A stretch of DNA of 64,000 bases from WHTK01 sp965197795 (GTDB taxonomy: Bacteria > Chloroflexota > Dehalococcoidia > DSTF01 > WHTK01), in NCBI GenBank assembly GCA_965197795.1, contig OZ240228.1, positions 372,001-436,000 on the forward strand, read 5' to 3'. The notes below the pieces were generated by a model that was not told where the DNA came from, did not search any database, and saw only the letters and a list, made by a program, of their open reading frames with translations. The position numbers and the translations under genes are program-made. This document shows, in pieces, positions 35,126 through 43,604 of this stretch (the first letter of the stretch is position 1; each line of letters starts with the position of its first letter).

Positions 35126-36097
35126 ATGGCACGCGTTGTATTTGGAGCCGCAACCTCCCGCAGCCCGCTCACCGCCGCGGGACCGGAAACATGGGGCCTT
35201 TTGGGGGCCAGAGACGCTCAGCGCGCGCAGTTTCGCGATGGTGCCGGAAGGTCGGTCACTTACGAAGAACTGCTGGCGAAGGCGCCCTCGACCATGGCTG
35301 ATGAGCTGAAGCCCGAGGTTTGGCAGACGAAGTACGCAGCGTCGCAGGCCGCGATGGCGCGCGTCGTAGAGCGGATGGCCGCGGCCAAACCGGACGTGTT
35401 GCTGGTCATGGGGGATGACGAAGAGGAGTACATTCACGACGACCTGCGGCCGGCGATCACGCTCTACCGGGGCGAGACCTGGCGCAACATTCCGCGCGCG
35501 ACACGCCCGGATGACCCGATTGGGACCGCGACTAGCTGGCAGTGGGGACGTGAGGAGCGCGATTATCCGGTAGCGGCGGAGCTGACCGGATGGGTGCTCG
35601 ATCACCTCATCGAGGCGGAGTTCGACGTTGCGGACTCGCTGACGCTCCAGGCGATGGCGCACGGCTTCGGTTTCGTCTTCGAGCGGCTGCTCGACGGAAA
35701 CGCCCTTCCTATCATCCCGGTCATTATCAACGTCCACACGCCGCCGGCACAGCCCACGCCCAAGCGCTGCTACGACCTGGGTCGAGCGCTGAGAGCCGCG
35801 GTGGAGAGCTGGGAGGAAGATCTGCGGGTGGCGGTTGTCGCCACCGGCGGTCTCAGCGTCGGGGTACTGGAGGAGTCGCTGGATCGAGCTATGCTAGACG
35901 CGGTACAGCGCAAGGAGGTATCCGCGATCGGCCAGCTACCCCGCGGCTGGATGCAGGGTTCGGCAGGCGAGGTGTTGTGCTGGATCTGCGCCGCCGGGGC
36001 GCTGGAGCACCTGAGCATGGAGATTGTGGAGTATATTCCTGCGTATCGTTCCCTTGCGGGGACGGGTGCTGGTCTGGCATTTGCCACGTGGCAGTAG
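35126..36097 (+). CDS. LigB-family class III extradiol dioxygenase homologue lacking two iron ligands
   Basis: A 323-residue protein aligning along its length with the intact dioxygenase at 49523: MARVVFGAATSRSPL versus MAKVVGGFASSHTPL, VTYEEL, VLLVMGDDEEEYIHDD, IIPVIINVHTPP and the tail YRSLAGTGAGLAFATWQ. The first iron ligand (His12) is Arg12, and the second (His61) aligns with Glu60. HGFGF, with the likely catalytic His, and an acidic E-E-S-L-D segment are kept, but SHF in GGLSHF is SVG. It probably cannot bind iron normally and may be a structural or regulatory partner, or use different chemistry. Operon position between the small protein and Rieske 6. Confidence 0.85.
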   Translation: MARVVFGAATSRSPLTAAGPETWGLLGARDAQRAQFRDGAGRSVTYEELLAKAPSTMADELKPEVWQTKYAASQAAMARVVERMAAAKPDVLLVMGDDEEEYIHDDLRPAITLYRGETWRNIPRATRPDDPIGTATSWQWGREERDYPVAAELTGWVLDHLIEAEFDVADSLTLQAMAHGFGFVFERLLDGNALPIIPVIINVHTPPAQPTPKRCYDLGRALRAAVESWEEDLRVAVVATGGLSVGVLEESLDRAMLDAVQRKEVSAIGQLPRGWMQGSAGEVLCWICAAGALEHLSMEIVEYIPAYRSLAGTGAGLAFATWQ

Positions 36098-36167
36098 AAC
36101 TGGCCGGTCGGAGCCGGCCTAGCAGCGCTGCGAGCTTGCTTTCGCGAGCGCCAAGGAGGTGGCTTCT

Positions 36168-37445
36168 ATGTTGAACAGCACTGACAACGAGATCATGTGC
36201 CATGTCGGCCCAGAAACGCCGATGGGGGATTACCTGCGGCGGTACTGGATCCCAGCGATGATGTCGTCGCAGCTCCCGGCGCCTGACTGCGACCCGGTGG
36301 AGCTGCGACTACTCGGCGAGGACCTGGTTGCGTTCCGAGATTCTGACGGCAAAGTCGGCGTCCTGGATGCGTTTTGTCCGCATCGTCAGTCGCCGTTGTT
36401 CTACGGGCGCAATGAAGAGAGCGGTTTGCGCTGCATCTACCACGGCTGGAAGTTCGACGTGAGCGGCGCCTGCGTTGACATGCCCTCGGAGCCGGCGGAC
36501 TCAGATTTCAAGCACAAGGTCCGGCTCATCGGCTACGCCGTCGAGGAGTGGTCGGACATCATCTGGGTCTATATGGGTCCGCCGCACTTGAAGCCCGAAT
36601 TGCCGGACATCGAATGGGCCAAGGTGGATTCGTCGCAGCGCAACCTGGTGCAGTACAACCAGGAGTGCAACTTCGTCCAGGCAGTCGAAGGCGACATCGA
36701 TTCAAGCCACATCGGCTTTTTGCACATGGACCTGGACGCGCTAAAGAATCCGCGAACCCAGGAGGCGCGCTACCGAGCCGGGGACAAGCACCCGCGCTGG
36801 ATCGTCGAGCCGACCGATTACGGACTGATGCTGGCGGCGCGTCGCGATGCTGAGCCGGACACCTATTACTGGCGGATCAACCACTTCTACCTGCCCTGGT
36901 ACACGACCATCGCCGGACCGCTGGACCAGAGCCGCGGTCACGGCCACATCTGGGTCCCGGTGGATGACGAGCATACGCAGGTGTGGTGCGTCATCTGGGC
37001 CCCCAACGAGGCTCTGACCGATGCGGAACGCTACGGCATTCTCTCTGGCCCCAATCCCCACATCTCCAGCCTCGATCCTCTGACAGGCAAGCTGCGCGCG
37101 ACCAAGGCCAATCACTTCCTGCAGGACCGCGAACGCCAGCGAAAGCACTCGTTCACGGGCATCGTGGGGACTCGCGAGCAGGACACCGCTGTCGTCGAAG
37201 GCATGGGCGCGATCGTCAATCGGACTAAAGAACACCTGGGAACCAGCGACACCGCGATCATCGGAATGCGGCGGCAGCTCTTGAATGGCGCCAAAGCCTT
37301 GATGCGAGGTGAGGAACCGAAGGCAGCGTTCGACGGAACGCTGTATCACCGTCGTTCCTGGTCGGAGGTGCTGCCGCGTGACAGCGCTGACGACTTCCAC
37401 ACCAACGAACGCGTGGAGGAGCTCATGACGCCCATGGTGTCCTAG
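36168..37445 (+). CDS. Rieske oxygenase catalytic subunit, paralogue 6
   Basis: A 425-residue oxygenase from ATG 36168, eight bases after AAGGAGG. It starts MLNSTDNEIMCHVGPETPMG. Cluster residues lie in CPHRQSPLFYG and CIYHGWKF; the iron site is EGDIDSSHIGFLH. The two residues after CPHR differ from the usual G-A. It ends the plus-strand operon Rieske 5 - small protein - LigB homologue - Rieske 6 and is followed by a strong hairpin. Its gene product is one of the shorter paralogues because the variable loop near residue 270 is short. Confidence 0.93.
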   Translation: MLNSTDNEIMCHVGPETPMGDYLRRYWIPAMMSSQLPAPDCDPVELRLLGEDLVAFRDSDGKVGVLDAFCPHRQSPLFYGRNEESGLRCIYHGWKFDVSGACVDMPSEPADSDFKHKVRLIGYAVEEWSDIIWVYMGPPHLKPELPDIEWAKVDSSQRNLVQYNQECNFVQAVEGDIDSSHIGFLHMDLDALKNPRTQEARYRAGDKHPRWIVEPTDYGLMLAARRDAEPDTYYWRINHFYLPWYTTIAGPLDQSRGHGHIWVPVDDEHTQVWCVIWAPNEALTDAERYGILSGPNPHISSLDPLTGKLRATKANHFLQDRERQRKHSFTGIVGTREQDTAVVEGMGAIVNRTKEHLGTSDTAIIGMRRQLLNGAKALMRGEEPKAAFDGTLYHRRSWSEVLPRDSADDFHTNERVEELMTPMVS

Positions 37446-37496
37446 CTCGGCTACGGGCAGGCGCCGCGTGTCGGCGCCGAAGTAACTATAGAAGCG

Positions 37497-37545
37497 CAAC
37501 GACCGGCGTGCGTTCCTGATTCGTTCAGGCGTACGCCGGTCGTTG
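37497..37545. terminator. Bidirectional terminator hairpin
   Basis: A 13-bp perfect stem (CAACGACCGGCGT/ACGCCGGTCGTTG) with a 23-nt loop lies between the convergent ends of Rieske 6 and the FAH gene. A smaller hairpin (GGCGCCG/CGGCGCC) is at 37460-37478. Confidence 0.65.
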
Positions 37546-37554
37546 TTCGGTTCG

Positions 37555-38514
37555 CTAGCCGCTGGGAGACGTGAAGGGCCACGTACCGGTATTGGACTGG
37601 CCCTTGAGCGTCTCGCGGCGCGCCGCGTTCGCCTTCGGATCGTTCAGGACATTGGCATCCCAGGTCCGTTTCAGGTCGTCCTTGATGTGGTGATGGGAGT
37701 GACCGACCTTCTCGATCTCGATCTCGCCCAGATCTCCGTCCTGCAGCGGTCCGAGGTTGCCGTGGTTCGTGCCACACATGATCACGTCGCCCGGCTTGAG
37801 CGTCATGTTGTGCGAAAGGGTGGCGATCATGTAGGCGATGCTGTGCTCCATGTCGTTCGTGTTGTAGTCCTGGCGCAGGCGTTCGTTCACCCAGTAGCGC
37901 ACCTGCAGATTGTTGGGGTTGCCGATTTCATCTGCCGTGGTGATCGAAGGTCCCAGCGGCAGGAAGGTGTCGAACGACTTGCCGTACTGGTGTCCGGAGA
38001 GGGCGGATTCACCGTCTGAGGGCGCACGGGCCGAGACGTCGACGCCGGTGGTGTAACCAAAGACGTGATTCAGCGCCTCAGATTCGGATACCTCCTTTGC
38101 TTCCTGTCCGATCACGACAGCGAGCTCTGCTTCGTGGTTGAAGATGACGGGCTTGAACTTAGGCAGGACGACGGTGTCGCCGTCTCCGATCACGGCGTCC
38201 GGTGACTTGAAGAAGGTCACCAGGGGGCGCTGCGGCTCGATCTTGACGCCCTCCATGAAGTTCCCGTTCCCCATGAGCACCTTGCCGGGGCGCGGTACCG
38301 GAGGACGCAGGCGGACCTGGTCCATCGGGAGAACTGTCCCGCTTTGCGAGAGCTCCGCGAGGCGAGGGCGAAGCGACGCCCAGTTATTGATGATGCCCTC
38401 GAGTAGCAACTGCGGGGATCCACTCGGAAGGTTACCCACCTCAGCTGAGATGTCGACTACGCCATCGTCTTTGACGAGACACGGCTTGAAGTCATCGTAG
38501 AATCCAACTCTCAT
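37555..38514 (-). CDS. Fumarylacetoacetate hydrolase-family protein
   Basis: A 319-residue protein from ATG 38514 with AAGGATGAGG upstream. The FAH C-terminal domain is clear: KVLMGNGNFMEG, FNHEAELAVVIGQEAKEV (the metal-binding E-x-E), GYTTGVDVSAR, GKSFDTFLPLGPSI and KPGDVIMCGTNHGN. Such enzymes hydrolyse or decarboxylate ring-cleavage products, for example 2-hydroxyhepta-2,4-diene-1,7-dioate or acylpyruvates, using Mg2+. It is convergent with Rieske 6. In this setting it may act after meta-cleavage of a catechol-type ring; the precise substrate is unknown. Confidence 0.9.
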   Translation of the reverse strand: MRVGFYDDFKPCLVKDDGVVDISAEVGNLPSGSPQLLLEGIINNWASLRPRLAELSQSGTVLPMDQVRLRPPVPRPGKVLMGNGNFMEGVKIEPQRPLVTFFKSPDAVIGDGDTVVLPKFKPVIFNHEAELAVVIGQEAKEVSESEALNHVFGYTTGVDVSARAPSDGESALSGHQYGKSFDTFLPLGPSITTADEIGNPNNLQVRYWVNERLRQDYNTNDMEHSIAYMIATLSHNMTLKPGDVIMCGTNHGNLGPLQDGDLGEIEIEKVGHSHHHIKDDLKRTWDANVLNDPKANAARRETLKGQSNTGTWPFTSPSG

Positions 38515-38747
38515 CGGTCCTCATCCTTCTAGAACACTAGTCACTCGACGGGACGGGTGGCTATCATAGGCCTCGGCGTTTCGGAACGTCCAGATTGCCG
38601 GTCGAGAGGACGAAGCGGTCTTTCTCACGGATGACCGTGGGTCTGCGAATCGAGAGAGCGGCAACTAGAGTGCCTCGGCCCGGCTTGATTTAGTACGGCG
38701 GGTTCAGACGGACCGAGTCTCCGCTCGTCGCCCCGCGAGGACTGTGC

Positions 38748-40037
38748 GTGAAGCGTCAACCTCGCTTCTTCTATGGATGGGTGATCGTCGGCGTCTGCTT
38801 CGTTGCGGAGGCGACAGCCTTCGGCGCAGGCAGCGCGAGTCTTGCCGTCTTCCTGCAACCGATGAGCGAAGACCTGGGTTGGTCTCGCACCACGCTGACG
38901 TTTGCCCTGACGGTGCAGCAGCTGGGGAACATCATCGTGGCGCCAGTCGCGGGCTCCGTGCTGGACCGGCGTGGACCGAGGATCGTCATGGTCATTGGCG
39001 CGCTCTGCGCCGGGGCCGGATTTGCCCTGATCAGTCAGGTGCAGGAGCCGTGGCAGTTCTATTTGCTATATGGTCTCGCGGGTGCACTCGGCCTGCGGGA
39101 AATCGGCAACCTCGTCACCGGCACCGTGATTTCCAAATGGTTTATCCGTATGCGAGGCCGGGCGCTCGCGTTTTCCGGCCTCGGTCTGAACACGGGCGCG
39201 GTCGTGTTCGGACCGGTGATCGCGATCCTGATCTCGTCCGTTGGCTGGCGCGACGCCTGGATTGTCCTCGGGATCATCGTCATGGTGGTGTTGCTACCGC
39301 CGGCGATCTTTCTGCTCAGGCGCTCGCCGGAGGACATGGGGCTGAGACCAGACGGCGACCCGCCCGAGGACACCGATGACGGTTCCCAGACCACGGCCGT
39401 GCGGATTACCGAACCCCGCTTCACCGTCAAGGAAGCGTTACGAAAGCGCTCGACCTGGCTCATCGTCCTTTCGACCAGCATGGTTGGGATAGCTCTCGGG
39501 ACACTGAATCATCATCAGGTCGCCTACTTCATCGACACGGGCTTGAGCCTCGAGCGCGCCAGCTTCATCTTCGCTATGGGCCACCTCGCCACGCTGCCCA
39601 GCAAGGTCATGTGGGGATTTCTTTCCGAGCGTATTCCGGTCCGTTACTGCATGGCGGGCAACGACGTGGCACGCGCGATCAGCATTCTTCTGCTGCTGGT
39701 CGCCAGCGGTGGGGTTCGGCTCTGGGGTTACGTGGTTTTCACCGGTCTAGGGCAGGGCGTCGCATTCCTCAACGCCAAGATCTGGGCCGACTATTACGGC
39801 CGCGCCTTCATCGGGAGTATCCGGGGTATCCTGACGCCGATCCAAGTAGTCGCGGGACTGGGAGGGCCGCTGCTGGCTGCTATTTTGTATGACTCAACCC
39901 AGTCCTATAACCTGTCCTTCGGGTTCTGCGTGGTTGCGTTGATTGTCGCCACGGGGGCGATTCTCCTGGCCCGTCCTCCCGCCCCGACGGGGCCGCCAGC
40001 AGCGCTGACGTCCGAAGCCGAAGCCGGCCCGGCGTAG
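38748..40037 (+). CDS. MFS transporter
   Basis: A 429-residue carrier from GTG 38748 (MKRQPRFFYGWVIVGVCFVA). It has about 12 helices, the D-R-R-G-P-R loop after helix 2 and FLLRRSPEDMGLRPDGDPPE in the central loop, which is shared with the other OFA-type carriers of this window (PEDMGL, PEDYGE, PEEVGL). It lies between the FAH gene (divergent) and Rieske 7 (convergent). Likely imports a carboxylated substrate or exports a product; no direct evidence for which. Confidence 0.87.
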   Translation: MKRQPRFFYGWVIVGVCFVAEATAFGAGSASLAVFLQPMSEDLGWSRTTLTFALTVQQLGNIIVAPVAGSVLDRRGPRIVMVIGALCAGAGFALISQVQEPWQFYLLYGLAGALGLREIGNLVTGTVISKWFIRMRGRALAFSGLGLNTGAVVFGPVIAILISSVGWRDAWIVLGIIVMVVLLPPAIFLLRRSPEDMGLRPDGDPPEDTDDGSQTTAVRITEPRFTVKEALRKRSTWLIVLSTSMVGIALGTLNHHQVAYFIDTGLSLERASFIFAMGHLATLPSKVMWGFLSERIPVRYCMAGNDVARAISILLLLVASGGVRLWGYVVFTGLGQGVAFLNAKIWADYYGRAFIGSIRGILTPIQVVAGLGGPLLAAILYDSTQSYNLSFGFCVVALIVATGAILLARPPAPTGPPAALTSEAEAGPA

Positions 40038-40173
40038 CGTCCACCCCGACGGCGAGTGCGCTTTGCCTCACGTCAGACGGTGCAAGGCGGTGGCCATGAG
40101 CGCAGTGTAAGACGGATCTCGACCGACGCATCGGCGATCAGTCCTGAGTGTGTAGGTCGAGGTTCCTGAATAG

Positions 40174-40207
40174 AAAGAAGCGGCCCCGCCAATGGGGCCG
40201 CTTCTTT
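40174..40207. terminator. Bidirectional intrinsic terminator
   Basis: A 14-bp perfect stem (AAAGAAGCGGCCCC/GGGGCCGCTTCTTT) with loop GCCAAT and T-rich tails on both strands, between the convergent ends of the MFS gene and Rieske 7. Confidence 0.85.
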
Positions 40208-40227
40208 GTTTGAGGCAGGTTAGTTCG

Positions 40228-41622
40228 CTACGTACTGGCAGCAATCGCCGGCATGCGTTCCGGGATCTGCGCCGCCAGCGCCTTGGCTCGCGCCTGGGCG
40301 ATCGCTTCTTCCTCGGTATCGGCGATTGCGCCTTCGCGGTGAACCCGGAACACCTCCGGGTGGAACGGGCCCTCCGGGTCGATGCCGTTCTGCATGTCCC
40401 TTGCGGCGCGCAGAAGCCGATTGCGTACATGAATGATCATGTAGTCGGAAGCGACGAGGTGCTCGTACTGACGCTCGGCGATCGGGCCCCACTGCGCTTC
40501 GATCAGTGCGATGTCCTGCAACGGGAACGTCTTGATGCCCGTGTAGGAGAACGTCTTCTGCGCCACGCGGTCGATCATGTAGTCGTTCTGCAGGTTGGCC
40601 TTCGGTATCCAGGTGCCGGGGATCACCTCCGGGTGGCTGTAGCCGCCGTTCTTGTACTCGTGCAGGTGCTCATCGGAGATCGGCTCCCAGCTCCAGCGCA
40701 GGCGGTAGAACATCAGGCTTTCGTTATCGAGCGGGATGCGCATGTTGCTGGAGTAGTGGCCGTCGAAGGCGATTCCAGCGGTGCAGAAGATCGGCATCCA
40801 CCAGGATGCGCCGACGCTGGCGGCGACCTTGCCGTCCGGCGTTGGCGAGGCCTGTACCGAGAGCATGGCCTGCTCGTAGTCCTCGAGCTTGGCATTCAGG
40901 CCGCCACCACGCTGACCCGGTATGTAGGAGCCTTCTTTGCTGGTGATGCGGCGGTTGCCGACGGCGAGCGGGAAGGGCTCATCGGCTGATACCGGGTTTT
41001 GAAAGACTTGCTGCTGTGAGCCGCCGGTTCGGATCGCATCGACTTCCGCCGGGTGCAGGGTGCTGTGCAGGAAGCGGGCGTGCGACGGGTCGTAGTCGCC
41101 CTCCATGGCCTGCAGGTAGTTGCACTGCTCGACGAACTTGGTGACGTAGCGGTGGCTCTTGGGCAGCTTCGTCCACTCGAACTCCGGGAAGGGGGGCTTC
41201 TTCTCGGCCGGCCCCATGTAGGCCCAGATCAGGTCGCCGGCGTCGACGGACGGGTAAGCCTTGATCTCGATCTTGTCCTTGTATGTCGCGCCTTCGGGAG
41301 AGTTCGGCATGTCCACACAGGCGCCGGTGACGTCAAACTTCCAGCCGTGGTAGACGCAGCGCAGCCCTTCTTCCTCATTACGGCCGAAGAACATCGGCGC
41401 GCCGCGGTGGGCGCAGAAGGCGTCTATGACCCCAACCTTGCCTGCCGTGTCCCGGAAGGCGATGAGGTTCTCGCCGAGAACCTTGACGCGTAGCGGCTCA
41501 CAGTCTGGCCCGGGCAGCTCCGCGGAGAGCGCAACCGGAAGCCAGAAACGGCGGAACAGCTCCCCCATGGGGCTACCGGCGTTTGTATTGGTAACGAGTT
41601 CGTTGTCCTCTATCGAGAGCAT
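40228..41622 (-). CDS. Rieske oxygenase catalytic subunit, paralogue 7
   Basis: A 464-residue oxygenase, the longest here, from ATG 41622 with AAAGGAAA upstream. It starts MLSIEDNELVTNTNAGSPMG. Cluster residues are in CAHRGAPMFFG and CVYHGWKF; the iron site is EGDYDPSHARFLH. An extension near residues 215-270 (ITSKEGSYIPGQRGGGLNAK, SVQASPTPDGKVAASVGASW) is not in the other paralogues and would lie near the substrate channel, suggesting a different substrate. Divergent from Rieske 8 across a 308-bp gap. Confidence 0.92.
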   Translation of the reverse strand: MLSIEDNELVTNTNAGSPMGELFRRFWLPVALSAELPGPDCEPLRVKVLGENLIAFRDTAGKVGVIDAFCAHRGAPMFFGRNEEEGLRCVYHGWKFDVTGACVDMPNSPEGATYKDKIEIKAYPSVDAGDLIWAYMGPAEKKPPFPEFEWTKLPKSHRYVTKFVEQCNYLQAMEGDYDPSHARFLHSTLHPAEVDAIRTGGSQQQVFQNPVSADEPFPLAVGNRRITSKEGSYIPGQRGGGLNAKLEDYEQAMLSVQASPTPDGKVAASVGASWWMPIFCTAGIAFDGHYSSNMRIPLDNESLMFYRLRWSWEPISDEHLHEYKNGGYSHPEVIPGTWIPKANLQNDYMIDRVAQKTFSYTGIKTFPLQDIALIEAQWGPIAERQYEHLVASDYMIIHVRNRLLRAARDMQNGIDPEGPFHPEVFRVHREGAIADTEEEAIAQARAKALAAQIPERMPAIAAST

Positions 41623-41930
41623 GCAGCAGTTTCCTTTCCTACGATGACGTGTAGTTCAGAATAGGCGTTTCCTCGCCGCATTTCAATCAGAAGAAACCAG
41701 GCAGAAGAAAGCAGGGTGCCGAACTTCGCTGCCTGACGCGGGAAGAATGGGCGTCTGAATCGCCTGGCGAAACGCCTGGGTCTACACCAGCGCGGTGCGT
41801 TTGACGCGTTTAGACAGTGTACAAATCCGATGATTGGTGGGACGCTAGGAAAGATCTAGGCCGTCATACAGGTCGGCGGCGCCAAACTCACGGTCATATC
41901 CGTACTCGGATAAGAGGGAGAACAAAGAAG
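41623..41930. other. Divergent intergenic region between Rieske 7 and Rieske 8
   Basis: 308 bp without a supported gene. It holds the ribosome sites of both flanking genes and a short direct repeat (CAGAAGAAA near 41690 and GCAGAAGAAAG near 41700). It must contain both promoters, but no convincing -35/-10 pair was found. Confidence 0.5.
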
Positions 41931-43301
41931 ATGCTGTCGAAGCAAGACAACGAGCTGATCACACAGACGGGCCCAGGCACGCCAATGGGCAATCTCCTGC
42001 GCCGATACTGGACGCCGGCGTGCCTCAGCAGCGACATCCCGGAGCCGGATTGCACACCGCTTCGGGTGCGCCTGCTCAGCGAGGATCTCGTGGCATTTCG
42101 CGACTCAGAGGGCCGCATTGGCCTGATCGATCAGAACTGCCCGCACCGGGGGACTTCGCTGTTCTTCGGCCGCAACGAGGACGGGGGCCTGCGTTGCGTC
42201 TATCACGGCTGGCAGTTCGACGTGCACGGCCAGTGCATCGACATGCCGAGCGAGCCAGGCAGCGTGTTCAAGGACAAGCTGAAGGTTCTCTCCTATCCGG
42301 TGCACGAATCGGGCGGCGTGATCTGGACCTACATGGGTCCGAGGGACAAGATGCCGGGCTTCCGCGATTTCGGCACCGAGCACCTGCCGCGCGAGAAGTG
42401 GCGCGCCGCGTCCTTCCTGCAGCCGATGAACTGGATGCAGGCGATGGAGGGAACCATCGACACGACGCACCCCTCGTGGCTGCACGCCTGGAAGGGCGCG
42501 GACGACATCGAGGACGACGGCTCCGACACGCCCGGGGCCTACAACTCCGGCAAGATGCAGTGGAGGTTCTGGGCCTACGACCGCGCACCGCGAGTCGAGG
42601 TGGTCGATACGTGGCACGGCTGGCGTGCCGCGGGCCTGCGCAACACGCCGAACGGCAATACGCACGCCCGGCTCTACACTTACACAATGCCCTACACGGC
42701 CGGACCCGGCGGCGGCGCCTGGGTGGTCCCCGTCGACGACACGCAGACGCGCCTCTACCAGATGGTGACGGTCCACACCGAGCGGAAGGCCTCGCTGGTG
42801 GTCAACGGCTACCTCGGTCTTGACTTCGATGGCTGGCCCTACGACGACGATGGCGAGGTGCGCAACAAGGCAAACGACTGGCTGATCGACCGGGAGGCCC
42901 AGAAGAGCGGCGCCATTTTCACGGGCATCCGTGGCTTCTTCAACAACCAGGACATAATGGCGACTCAGACCGCTTTCAGCGACCGAACCAAGGAGCATCT
43001 CGGCATTCTCGACCGCAAGATCATCCGCATGCGGCGGCTACTCATTGATGCGGCCAAGAACCTCGAACAGGGCATCGACCCGCCCTGCCTCGATCCCGAG
43101 CTGCCGTATGACCGAATCGGCACGCCGGACAAGGTGCTGCTGCCGGACGAGGACTGGACCGTGCTGGGCTCCGAGGACGACCCGATCATGAACGCGCTCC
43201 TGGCCGGTGCTACCGGCCCCACCAAGGTCGACCCCGAGCACATGATGATGATTTCGCGTGGCCGGGCGCGACAATTCGGGGACGCCGCCAGCCGGAAGTG
43301 A
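41931..43301 (+). CDS. Rieske oxygenase catalytic subunit, paralogue 8
   Basis: A 456-residue oxygenase. ATG 41931 gives the family N-terminus MLSKQDNELITQTGPGTPMG; GAGGGAG and AAAGAAG lie upstream. Cluster residues are in CPHRGTSLFFG and CVYHGWQF; the iron site is EGTIDTTHPSWLH. An Asp-rich stretch GADDIEDDGSDTPGAYNSGK near residue 190 and a Met-rich C-terminal extension (DPEHMMMISRGRARQ) are peculiar to this paralogue. A 61-residue protein follows 7 bp downstream. Confidence 0.93.
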   Translation: MLSKQDNELITQTGPGTPMGNLLRRYWTPACLSSDIPEPDCTPLRVRLLSEDLVAFRDSEGRIGLIDQNCPHRGTSLFFGRNEDGGLRCVYHGWQFDVHGQCIDMPSEPGSVFKDKLKVLSYPVHESGGVIWTYMGPRDKMPGFRDFGTEHLPREKWRAASFLQPMNWMQAMEGTIDTTHPSWLHAWKGADDIEDDGSDTPGAYNSGKMQWRFWAYDRAPRVEVVDTWHGWRAAGLRNTPNGNTHARLYTYTMPYTAGPGGGAWVVPVDDTQTRLYQMVTVHTERKASLVVNGYLGLDFDGWPYDDDGEVRNKANDWLIDREAQKSGAIFTGIRGFFNNQDIMATQTAFSDRTKEHLGILDRKIIRMRRLLIDAAKNLEQGIDPPCLDPELPYDRIGTPDKVLLPDEDWTVLGSEDDPIMNALLAGATGPTKVDPEHMMMISRGRARQFGDAASRK

Positions 43302-43308
43302 GGTAGCG

Positions 43309-43494
43309 ATGCCGATCAGCGACATACTCGTCGAAGTGGTTGAGGGCCCGCATGGAAAGGCCGAGTTGCACGAAGTACAGGAATCGCCCAGCCTGATCGT
43401 TTACGAAGTCAGATTCGACGGCAAGAGCGAACGCTACGAGTCGATTGGAGAGGCGTATATAGAGGCGGGGACGAAGGTAGGCAAGGACGTTTGA
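43309..43494 (+). CDS. Small conserved-looking protein downstream of Rieske 8, unknown function
   Basis: A 61-residue protein from ATG 43309 with GAGGTAG upstream, 7 bp after Rieske 8 and so almost certainly co-transcribed. MPISDILVEVVEGPHGKAEL, EVQESPSLIVYEVRFDGKSE and RYESIGEAYIEAGTKVGKDV suggest a small beta-beta-beta-alpha protein. No cysteines, so not a ferredoxin. Not related to the helical proteins at 29247 and 34784. It is followed by a terminator hairpin. No family recognised. Confidence 0.75.
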   Translation: MPISDILVEVVEGPHGKAELHEVQESPSLIVYEVRFDGKSERYESIGEAYIEAGTKVGKDV

Positions 43495-43525
43495 GTCCCT
43501 GTCCCCTGCCCCGCTAGGGTGAAGT

Positions 43526-43555
43526 GAGGGGTTGTCGTTCGAACGGCAACCCCTC
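43526..43555. terminator. Bidirectional terminator hairpin
   Basis: GAGGGGTTG pairs with CAACCCCTC around a loop that itself contains CGTTCGAACG, followed by TCTTCTGT. Lies between the convergent small gene and MFS gene. Confidence 0.7.
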
Positions 43556-43604
43556 TTCTGTGCCTCCGAGGATCGACGAGCTGCGTTCACGGAGCGGCCC
43601 GGGC

